26,406 bases of DNA, taken from positions 1-26,406 of the forward strand of contig JBNGIQ010008879.1 in the NCBI GenBank assembly GCA_049999765.1, given 5' to 3'. This stretch comes from Phaeoceros laevis (taxonomy: Eukaryota > Anthocerotophyta > Anthocerotopsida > Notothyladales). Both the position numbers and the translations under genes were made by a program. Shown here one piece after another: positions 9,410 to 19,400 of this stretch. Positions within the stretch are counted from its first letter, which is position 1. Each line of letters starts with the position of its first letter. Under the pieces are notes generated by a model. That model was given only the letters and a program-made list of their open reading frames with translations, did not search any database and had not been told where the DNA came from.

Positions 9410-11148
9410 TTGCCAGATCCGACGAGGGTCATGTTTGAAAGTTTCCTCTGGAACAAGCCAGTGGATACTCCCTCATCTCTGCACAAAATAGCGTGGGATC
9501 AGTTGACACAACCGAAGATTGAAGGAGGTCTTGGTCTCGTGGACCCTATACAAAAAGCGAAAGTGTTACATGGCCAGTGGATTCTCAAGGCCCTATCCCC
9601 CACTAGCTACCCGTGGAAAGCTTATTTGACTAGAAGGCTTCAAACTGTAAGTGCGGTCACAAACGGGACCACCTCAGTTGCTCACCTGTTTGCGGACAAG
9701 CCCAAGATGGGGGAGCATATAGGGTCGCCGCTATGGAGAGCAATCTGGAGTAGCTGGCAAGAACTTAAGAACGAACTGATCTGGAAGCCACCAGCAAACA
9801 GGGAAGAGGCTGCAGCTGCAAAAATTCAGGGCAGATCTGGAATAAACATTTCAACCAGCAACTCAAAAGATCTAGCTGGGTGACGGATGCTGCAAGAAAG
9901 GGACTCACCAACCTGGGAGATCTTTGGAATTGGGAAGAAACCAGATGGTGCACTCTACAGGAGCTGCGGGACTGGTATGATGTGCCACTGTGTTGTCTAA
10001 AGATGGTGCTCAAAGCTGCACAAGAAGGAATGCAGGCCAGCTACTGTCAGGCATTGACAGTGCAAGCCAAAGTGACATGCAGAGAGTGGTACACTGATTG
10101 GATTAGTAGGCAGGAACTTGGTATAACAACGGGCAAAAGGGCACTACTTGTAAACAGAATCGAAGGATCAAGGGCTCAAGCTTGGCAGTACGATGTGGAA
10201 GAACAAAATAACCGTCTCACCGATGCAAAGCAGATGGTTGAGGTCTTGGTGGAAGACCTGACCCCCATTACGGTCCTTCATCAAGCAAGAAAGACGAAGT
10301 GGTTACTTGCGAGTGAAATCCAGCAAGACCCCAAAGAACATGTGGGTGAAAAAGTATGGCATGAGTCTACCACAGTGTTTTAGCAGGAACTTACTATTGG
10401 CAGATGGTGGTGGCCAGAGGGACCTCGAAGGAAAAAGGGCAAAACGTCGCTATTCAACTACAATACAAAGAAGCTATACGTTCTCCTTATCCAAAGCCGT
10501 AAAATTCCAGGGCGACCCCCCATGGCTCCAAGCTGGGATCTACCTGTAAGAAAGCAGAAGTTAGTGTTTAAACACGTATGGAAGACTCCAGGAATCATCC
10601 CCAAGGCAGCAACTACAGTCTGGTTGATTGCCCAAAAGGCTCTACCAAACTGTGACAGGTGGAGCGGCTTGTTGGAGCTGATGGAAGAAGACAGATGTAA
10701 AAGATGCGCAGCAAATGAACTGCATAAAAGTCCTCACACATTTTACGAATGCAGCTATGCTAGGCAAATGTGGGCAAAAATTCAGTGTTGGATTCAGAGG
10801 ATGGAAGCACCTGCGAACCCAACAATTGACTGTATGACGGCCCTGTTTGGAGTAGATGAGGCCTCTGGCAAACCGTTTCGTAAAGCCCAGTGGTGGAGTG
10901 TGCTCTGGACCACAACGGTATATGAGCTGTGGACGCTATGGGCGGCGGAGATCTACGGAGGAAAGGATATCAAAGAGACTAAAGCCCTGCTGTGCCAGAT
11001 TTGGGAAAAAATGGTGACAGCAGGAGAAGCCCTGCAACGCAAAAGGCCCAAACGATTTTGCATAGCTGATTGGGAAAAGGCCGGGATTAGATGTGTTACC
11101 AGAGACTGCTGGGTCTTGAGATGTCCGTGGATTGGAGTGCTGCAATAG
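9410..11148 (+). mobile_element. Decayed LINE (non-LTR retrotransposon) ORF2 C-terminal region
   Basis: The first piece (9410-9883) carries the post-RT signature FLWNKP...KIAWDQLTQPKIEGGLGL. The frame shifts at 9880 (read through as GWVTDAARKGLTNLGDLW), ends at 10383, and resumes near 10522. That last piece has a zf-RVT zinc finger: KHVWKTPGIIPKAATTVWL, then CKRC...H....C in RCKRCAANELHKSPHTFYEC, to the stop at 11148. Endonuclease and RT core are absent, as expected of a 5'-truncated LINE insertion. Frameshifts and stops make it a relic. It lies head to head with the F-box gene, beginning about 125 bp past that gene's ATG, so it may have landed in the F-box promoter. Confidence 0.8.
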
Positions 11149-11208
11149 CTGNNNNNNNNNNACTGCTGGGTCTTGAGATGTCCGTGGATTGGAGTGCTGC
11201 AATAGCTG
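11105..11208. other. 10-N assembly gap flanked by an identical 47-bp repeat
   Basis: Positions 11105-11151 and 11162-11208 are identical and sit directly on each side of ten Ns (11152-11161). This is the pattern left when two overlapping contig ends were scaffolded without being merged. The true locus most likely has one copy and no gap. From 11209 to 12516 I see no supportable gene. Confidence 0.9.
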
Positions 11209-12516
11209 GAGCGAACTACTGGATGACAGACCTCACGGTTAGGCAAAGAAGTCCGGAAGGCCTACAGGAATCCCTCTGGTCACAAGCACCAAGCAGAGCT
11301 GGTTTATTCTTCTGCTCTACAAACAAGAAAGGTGGGCAGACCGATTTACCAGTGGAAAGCAAAGGAGAAGCATGCTACTCTGAAAGGAAGGGAGTACGTA
11401 CCCTAGGTAGACAAGCAGAGGAGTGCTGGTCCTGCAAAATTGTGCAGAGTGCTAGAAGAACGAGGAGGAGAACACGTTGGAAGCATTATCGAGATGTTGT
11501 GCTGTCCCCCCTCACAATGCCACAGCTTCAAAGGGTCAGCACAAGAAATAACATGCAACGAGGCAAGAGGAATCAGGAAACTCAGGTCTGGGGCCAGTGC
11601 GGCCAGCCAGCCTGGAAACAGTGGAGATGCCAGCTGCCCTGCCCTCCCTGGCAGGGTCTGGGGGCGAAATGCCAAATATCCCTAGGGCAGGAATATTTTG
11701 GAGATGGCGCTGCGCTAGAAACGAGGCTGGAGGAGAGTAGAACCTCTGTGGCTGTGACGAAACCTGGGCAAACTGCCCCTATGTGGACTCTCGGAGAGAA
11801 GCTCAAAACGAAGGAGGAGCTGAAAGTTCTGCTCGAAGTCAAAGACAGACTGGGATTGGAGAGGCGTGAAGCGTGAAACCAAGGATAGGTCGAAGAGAGG
11901 AGGGCGGAATAAGCGTGCACCGGGAGCAACTACAAACCTGGAGAAAACCCGGCATTTATGCTGCTTCGCCAACTTTTGGGAAGTATTCATGAATTTGGAA
12001 GTAATACGTGGAAGGAAAGCGATGCCTGGAGGAGATAACGACACTGGCGATGGTAGAGGCGTAATAGCCTTTGTCACGCGTCAGGCCCTACTGCATGCTC
12101 GGGCCCAAAATAGCCTTGTTAGTTTTTTTAAAGCATGCACAGAGTAGGAGAAAAGACAGAAAGATAATGGCAGGTAGGATAACTGCCTAGCGTAGTTTTT
12201 CCCTCTCGTCTAGAGAGGAAAGTCCTGTAGAATGAATGTATAATGTGAAAAGGCGCCGAGAGTCACCATAAAAAAAAGAAAGCCTAGGTGGTTCACGAAA
12301 AAGTGTGGTGAATATAGTGATGTATATGTTGCGAAGATTCGAGAGAGAAAGCAGATTGCCGGCTGCCTGCGAGGCCCGCACTCATGACCTGCCCGACCCC
12401 TGCCTGCCCGGAATATAACTTTGGCGCGGTCCGGAGGACTCTTGCCAAATAGATAGATCTCCAGGACGGACGTCCGTTGACAGTGTTGGATCGATCAGCA
12501 CATACATAAGGATCCC

Positions 12517-14623
12517 ATGGAGGAGCGATGCATATGGTGGTTGCAGCTGGTGCTGGTGGGACTACTGGCGGGAGCAGCGGCGCTGCTTGTGCTCCAGCAG
12601 AGGAGTAGGAGGAAGATTCAATCTGGTAGGAGGTTGCCGCCAGGCCCTCCGGGAGTGCCTTTGTTCGGCAATCTCTTTCTCTTCATACGCTCCAAGCAAT
12701 GGCACGCCGATTTCTACAAGCTGGCAGAGACGTACGGCCCCATCATGTGGCTGCGCCTGGGATCCCGGGGCATGGTGATGGTGCAGTCCCCGGCGGTGGC
12801 TGAGGAGATGTTGAAGCACCAGGACGCCACCTTCGCCTCGCGCCCTCCTCCCGGCTACACCATCGCTTTGGCCTTGAGCAAAGGCAGGGACGTGGGCTTC
12901 GCACCCTACGGACCGCATTGGAGACTCATGCGGTACTCAACCTTTAAACTTTCCGAGAACATAAATTTATTTGTCATGAATGCTCTTGAAATTCCTTTTT
13001 TCAGCTGTAGCTAAGCCTTTTAAGCTTGCTTGTTGTGGTAACATGACAAATTTATGTTGTCTGGATGTATGATAGAAAGCTGATGACAGTGGAGTTGATG
13101 TCGAACAAGAGGATCACGGACCTGCAGCATGTGAGAGTGGAGGAAACGAGGCGCATGGGGGAGGCACCTGGGGCAGCCTGTGGACTTGGGCTACCTGCTC
13201 CAGACCCTCAACCTCAACAACATCACCAGGATGGGCATGAGCAAGGCTGCCATCACCACCTACCAAGTGCACAATCCTCAACGCAAAGCAAATAGTGCCA
13301 CACGTACGTACTGCCGGATCAACTCATCACCTGTAGACAGAGCTCGTCTTTTCCTTTCAATAACAAGTTTGTAAACGCAGCATTGATGAATGTCTCCAGA
13401 ATGGCTTGGCTTGGAGAATTCGAATGGGAATTCATGTTGCGAGCACATGGCATTGAATGGAAGCTCTGGGAATTAATGTATGTGTTGATTTTGAAGCAGA
13501 GGGGGGCAAATTTGACAGCGTCCAGGATCCGGACCATGATCGCCAACTGATAACCATTGTGAGGGAGGTGACCAACATGCTGTCAGTGCAGGCCATTGGC
13601 AACGCGGTGCCATGGCTCTCCTTCCTCGACACATTTCTCCTTCCCAAAGCTAAATTCGAGCACACAGTTCGGAAGCTGCAAAAATACTTCTCCAAGGTCA
13701 TCCAGGAGCACCGGCAGTACCAAGCCGACAATCCAGGCTCGCAGCCTCGGGATTTTCTTGATGTCATGCTCAGCCAGGTGTCATCATCCTCCCATTCGGA
13801 CGGGGAAGCCGTCATCACCGACGCCGACATCAAGGCTATGCTCATGGTGAGTTCACCATCCTTGAAGTTCCTATCCATGCCAAGCGCTAGCCCAACATTG
13901 TTGCAAGCCTCCAAGCTAGTGAGTGCTCCCTCACATACATACATGTATGTCCATGGATCCTGAGCATATGCATATGCCTGCCTCCAGGACATGCTGATTG
14001 CCGGGACCGACACCAGCTCCGTCACGGTGGAATGGGCCATGGCAGAGCTCCTGCGGCACCCGGCGGACATGGAGCACGCCGTACAGGAGCTGGATCGCGT
14101 GGTGGGCGCCGGCAGGGCCGTTAGCGAGGCCGACGTGGCCAACCTGCCGTTCCTGCAGGCCCTGGTGAAAGAGACGATGCGACTGCACCCTGCCACGCCT
14201 TTCCTCCCGCACTACTCCACGCAGGATGCCACCGTGGACGGCTACCACGTCCCCGCCAACACCACAGTATATGTCAGCGTGTGGGCACTGGGCCGGGACC
14301 CCGTCTACTGGCCACATCCGCACCGCTTCCAGCCTGGCCGGTTCCTGGGTACAGGCAGGGACGACGTGGACCTGCGCGGTCATCACTTCCAGCTGCTGCC
14401 TTTCGGCGCTGGCAAGCGCGTGTGCGCGGGTATGTCGCTCGGGCTCGCCATGACGCACTACTCTCTCGCCACGCTGCTGCATACGTTCCGCTGGTCGCTG
14501 CCCGCTGATGTGGCCCGGCCGGACGACCTGGACATGAGCGAGCGCCAAGGGCTCACTTTGTACAAAGCTTCGGCCTTACAGGCAGTGCCACATCCCATAC
14601 GGGTCCATGTAGCTAAAGCCTAA
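12517..14623 (+). CDS. Cytochrome P450, A-type, four exons, frameshift in exon 2 (possibly a pseudogene)
   Basis: Exons are 12517-12932, 13076-13303, 13500-13846 and 13988-14623, with GT-AG introns (143, 196 and 141 nt) at the same places and phases as the P450 at 3854. The protein starts with a hydrophobic anchor, then LPPGPPGVPLFGN, HWRLMRK, the I-helix AGTDTSSVTVEW (canonical), KETMR, FQPGRF and the heme loop FGAGKRVCAG. All core motifs are intact. In exon 2, however, the frame used up to TRRMGE is not the frame that encodes VDLGYLLQTLNLNNITRM. Compared with the sister gene, 11 bases net are missing near 13160-13185. As written, the protein would stop in or after exon 2 and lose the catalytic half. 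Either this is a recent pseudogene or the sequence has an error here. Confidence 0.85.
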
Positions 14624-14865
14624 AGAGCTGATCAATTCGATGGAAATTAATTTGAAGTAGTATACATGTTAGTCCTGTGATTGCCATTTTCTACAACTCC
14701 GGTGTATGTATGTGTGTTCTCAACCAGGACGTTCCGATTGCGGCGAGGCCTTCGGTACGCAGTGTTGTTTTAGGTCACCAACATTTTTAGGACAACCACT
14801 GGCGAATAAGCTCTTCCTCTATCATCATGATGACAACAGTCGAGCTGGTCTTCCATTGTCTTTGC

Positions 14866-14946
14866 AATGGCCTCACTAGGATTTCCCATGGTCACTCTGT
14901 GCAGACCCTGCACAGAGTGACAATGGGAAGCCCTAGTGAGGCCATT
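14866..14946. repeat. 81-bp near-perfect foldback (39-bp arms, 3-nt loop)
   Basis: The left arm (14866-14904) and right arm (14908-14946) are reverse complements at 36 of 39 positions, separated by ACC. The innermost 14 bp and outermost 15 bp pair perfectly. It lies about 240 bp after the P450 stop codon, so it could sit in that gene's 3' region. It could be a small foldback transposon, a recent inverted duplication, or a hairpin RNA precursor; no mature-RNA evidence is available here. The remainder of 14624-15044 shows nothing recognisable. Confidence 0.85.
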
Positions 14947-15044
14947 AAACCGTACCATAAGATGTGCAGGTCAGGTTGGAATGCGTTTTTGAGGCAGCTC
15001 TCCAAGCTTGCGTGACCTAAGCAGATTCAGAGTCTGGAAAGCAT

Positions 15045-15500
15045 GTGCCCCCTGATGTGGTGGAAGATGCTCTTCCTGATTGGCATGTATGCAGAATGTG
15101 GGGAAGTGGAAGATGCTCCTACGGTTTTGGACTGCGTTGCCACAAGGGACTTGTATCATCGACCACCGTGGCCGCTAGGTATGCAGAATGTGGCAAGTTG
15201 GAAGTGCAAGCAGGGGTTTTCGTAGTCTGTTTGCAAAAATGTGGGCACGTGGACTTCCATGATCGCTAGGTATGGTGAGTATGGGCTCGACGAACAGGCG
15301 CTCGCTTTGTATGCAAGAATGGAGCAGGAAAAGGGCCTGATTATAGCAAACAGTTTTCCATTTGCTTGCCCCCTGAAGGCTTGTGCAAGTGCTGGTGCTT
15401 TGCAGCAGACAGATTTTGGAGAGAGGACTACTGGAAGGTGACAAAGTAGTGGGCACCTGTCTGGTGTGTGCAAAGTTTCCAGCAGGGGATAGGGCAGGAA
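15045..15500 (+). pseudogene. Degenerate PPR gene remnant
   Basis: Pieces in several frames match the modules of the PPR genes downstream: MYAECGEVEDA and VATRD (S-type), TWTSMIARYGEYGLDEQAL followed by ALYARMEQEKGLI (P-type), CPLKACASAGALQQ (L-type) and VVGTCLVCAKF (next S-type). Small indels and stops break the frame between them. It lies on the same strand as the two intact genes and about 1 kb upstream of the first. It is probably an older, decayed member of the same tandem family. No DYW domain or leader remains. Beyond it, 15500-16040 holds nothing I can name. Confidence 0.8.
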
Positions 15501-16039
15501 GCTCTTGCCCTACCTCAGAGAACAGTCGATCTTGCTCTCCAAGCAAGCTCGAGGACAATCGACCTTTCTCTCCAACGAGAGACCCAGGTTATCATGTTCG
15601 ATACCGGGGTTATCATGGTATACCTCTCGCAAACTTTTAGGAGCGATGGTTGACATGTGCTCCTAGAAGACAGTGGTGAAGTGGGGTGCTATACGAAATT
15701 GCTTTTGGCTGGACCAAGGAACGTCGCATCAAGGTGTGGAACCTAATGATAACTAGTCTATCTGCTTACGTATATAGTGAGGCTGCAGTCATGTGACTGG
15801 AGGCCGGTAGTGCTTTGAAATGATGGGTATTTTGGCAGGGTCTGGCCTTTTGCCTTGTCAATGAGAATGGCGTTTGTGCTGGACATATGTCCTCCTGAAT
15901 GCACTAGTCATGTCGAGAGCGATGTTACTATGCTCCTATCTTAGTGGACTACAAATGCTTGAATTCTGTGCTCTCAAGTTTTTTTCAAGAATCAGACCAG
16001 TAAGAAGGTTTCTTGTCGGCCCGCGACCTGCCCAACGGC

Positions 16040-16213
16040 GCGTGCTCGCCCGGTCGGTTACTCAATCCCGCTTGGTAGCCAGTGAAGCCCCGCGCGCTAC
16101 ATTCCGTTCAGCAGGATCGGCTTCCCCGGCGCGGAGGCACTCTTCGGTTTCGAACCCAGGACATGCAAGCCCAAAGCGAAGGGCTTCACCCACGCCAACT
16201 CATTCCTGAATGA
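16040..16213 (-). mobile_element. tRNA-related SINE-like element, copy 1
   Basis: On the minus strand the segment carries a pol III B-box match, TCCTGGGTTCGAAACC (16146-16161). It also carries an A-box-like TTGGCGTGGGTG about 35 bp before it, the spacing found in tRNA genes. No full tRNA cloverleaf is evident, so a tRNA-derived SINE is more likely than a tRNA gene. A diverged copy sits at the same place upstream of the second PPR gene, so it was already there when the block duplicated. Exact ends are uncertain. Confidence 0.45.
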
Positions 16214-16468
16214 CAGGGACCACAGGGTGGCAAGCTTCTCTGGAGCTAGGCGCCCGGCGACCATGCAACGGCGCGCACCACTAACGCGATGCAGCATCAA
16301 CAGTCTTGGATGCCAAACAGCTGGTAGGCATGCCCGCCGGACTGCTACTGCTGAAAAACCCTGCAATTGATCCACCTGCAATTGCGCCACCCCACCCGCA
16401 ATTGCGCACCACTAACGGGATGCAACATCAGCGGTTTTGGACGCCAGCAGCTGGGGGGCAGGACAACA

Positions 16469-19400
16469 ATGAGGAGCTGGAGCGTGCCTCTTAGGCAATG
16501 GATTCACACAAGCCGCACACTCGTGCCCTCCAGTGGCTTAGCAGTCAAGCTAGGCATACCGGGCAATAGCAGTGCAGTAGAGCGGCAAGAGTTGTTGTGG
16601 AAGCAGTATTTCCTGGACCCCACATTGTGGTGGGACTACAGGACGAACAAGACAAGCGTCCGCTCTCCCGACTTCAGGCACAAGGAGTCCAAGGAGCCCC
16701 TATGGCTGAACGACTTCTACAAGCCTGACTGGGTGGATGCGCAGTTGACTGTGTTGGAGACGCGGATTGGAGGGTCTGCTCAGCCTACATCCAACACCTT
16801 GTTGCACCATAATGCTGGTGATCCGACGGCGCCAGAGTGCCAAGGCTACGCAACTGCTCAGGCGGTGAATGAATTGTGTGCAAATGGGCAGTTAAGTCGA
16901 GCAGTTGGCGCTTTGAGTGACTTAGCGGACACTCAATGTCGTGTGTCCACTTCCCTCCTGTACAGAGTCATCCGCAGATGTGGGGCTGAGAAAAATCTGC
17001 TGTTGGGGCGACGACTTGATGATCTCACTGTCAAGCTTGGATACGGATCCAATGCATTTTTGGGAAACCATCTGTTACGCATGTATGCATGTCAAGGGCG
17101 GTTACAGGAGGCATTGGAGGTGTTCAGAAGAGTGGCCAAACCTGATGTCTTCATGTGGTCCTCCATAATATCTGCACATGCTGAACAGGGGAAACCTAGA
17201 AACGCCATTCAACTGTACAATGAGATGCGCAGCTCAGGTTTGGAGGCAGATAGTCACATTTTTGTCGCTGCCCTGCAAGCTTGTGCAAGAGCGGAAGATG
17301 TGCTATCTGGCAGGCAGGTGCACGCTGATGTGTTGGAGAGTGGCATCCAGCCCAACACTTTTGTTTGCAACTGCCTGGTGGACATGTATGCAAAAAGTGG
17401 GCTTTTGGAAGATGCACGCAGGGTTTTTGACAGTATGGCCACAAGGGATGCAGTGACATGGAATACCATGATTGCTGGGTATGCAAAGTGTGGCCAGTTG
17501 GAAAATGCACGCAAGCTGTTTGACAGTCTGACCACAAGGGATGCGGTAACCTGGAACGCTATGATAAATGGGTATGCTGAGCATGAGCTCGGTCGCCAGG
17601 CGCTCACATTGTATGCAAGGATGGAGCAGGAAGGCCTGATTTTAGCAGACCGTGTTACGTATGTTTGCCTCCTGAAAGCTTGTGGAAGTTCTGGTGCTCT
17701 CCAGCAAGGCAGGCAGCTGCATTCAGGGATTGTAAAAAGGGGACTGCTTGAAGGTGACGTAGTACTGGGAACTTGCCTCGTAAATATGTATGCAAAATGT
17801 GGCCAGTTGGAAGATGCTCGCAAAGTTTTTGACAGTCTCTGCACAAGGAATGCAGTAACATGGACTGCCATGATAAACGGGTATGCTGAGCATGGGCATG
17901 GTCCCCAGGCACTCACATTGTATGCAACGATGCAGCACGAGGGCCTGGTTTTAGGAGACAGTTTTACGTTTGCATGCCTCCTGAAGGCTTGTGCAAGTGC
18001 TGGTGCTCTACAGCAGGGCAGGCAGTTGCACTCAGGGATCGTCGAAAGAGGACTACTTGAAGGTGACGTGGTACTGGGAACTTGCCTCGTAAATATGTAT
18101 GCAAAATGTGGCCAGTTGGAAGATGCACGCAAAGTGTTTGACAGTCTCGGCACAAGGAATGGAGTAACATGGACTGCCATGATAAATGGGTATGCTGAGC
18201 ATGGTCTCGGTCAGGAGGCACTCTCATTGTATGCAAGGATGGAGCAGGAAGGCCTGATTTTAGCAGATAGTCTTGCGTTTGCTTGCCTCCTTAAGGCTTG
18301 TGCAAGTACTGGTGCTCTACAGCAGGGCAGGCAGTTGCACTCAGGGATCGTGGAAAGAGGACTACTAGGTGGTGACGTTGTACTGGGCACTTGTCTCGTA
18401 AATATGTATGCAAAGTGTGGCGAGTTGGAAGATGCACGCAAGCTATTTGACAGTCTGGGCACAAGGGAAGCGGTAACATGGAGTGCCATGATTAACGGGT
18501 ATGCTGAGCACGGGCTCGTTCCCCAGGCGATTGCATTGTATGCACAGATGGACCAGGAGGGCCTGATTTTAGCAGACGGTTCTACATTTGCTTGCCTGCT
18601 GAAGGCTTGTACAAGTGCTGGTGCTCTACAGCAGGGTAGGCAGCTGCACTCAGGGATCGTGGAAAGAGCACTACTTGAAGATGACGTAGTTCTGGGTACT
18701 TGTCTCATTAATATGTATGCAAAGTGTGGCCAGTTGGAAGATGCACGCAAGCTGTTTGACAGTCTGGCTACAAAGGATGCAGTAACATGGACTGCCATGA
18801 TTAATGGGTATACTGAGCACGGGCTCTGTCACCAGGCGCTTGCATTGTATGCAAGGATGGAACAGGAAGGCCTGATTTTGGCGGACAGTCTTGTGTTTGC
18901 GTCCCTCCTGAGGGCTTGTACAAGTGCTGGTGCTCTACAACAGGGCAGGCAGCTGCACTTAGGGATTGTGGAAACGGGACTACTTGAAGGTGATGCAATA
19001 TTGGGCAATTGTCTCGTACATATGTATGCAAAGTGTGGGGAGTTAGAAGATGCACGCAAGCTGTTTGACACTCTGGCCACAAGGGATGCGGTAACATGGA
19101 CTGCCATGATTAATGGGTATGCCGAGCATGGGCTCGCTCCCCAGGCCCTAGCATTGTATGCAAGGATGGAGGAAGAGGGCCTGATTTTAGCAGACAGTGT
19201 TACGTTTGCTTGCCTCCTGAAGGCTTGTTCAAGTGCTGGTGCTCTACAGCAAGGCAGGCAGCTGCATTCAGGGATCGTAAAAAGAGAACTGCTTCAACGT
19301 AACATAGTACTGGGCAATTGTCTCGTTAATATGTATGCAAAATGTGGCCAGTTGGAAGATGCACGCAATGTCTTTGACAGCCTGGCCACAAGGGATGCGG

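Noticed and set aside
11091-11876. 261-aa open frame crossing the N gap
   Set aside because: It spans an artificial duplication and Ns, has no recognisable domain, and reads like translated non-coding sequence.
12187-12420. Possible LTR or SINE tail before the second P450
   Set aside because: AT-rich stretch with an A-run and GC-rich end, but no terminal repeats, primer-binding site or B box could be identified.
16146-16205. Possible tRNA gene on the minus strand
   Set aside because: A-box and B-box matches are present but acceptor and anticodon stems do not pair convincingly; a tRNA-derived SINE fits better.
17254-18180. 308-aa minus-strand open frame (and similar minus-strand frames inside both PPR genes)
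   Set aside because: They are antisense shadows of the 309-bp coding repeats and recur once per module.
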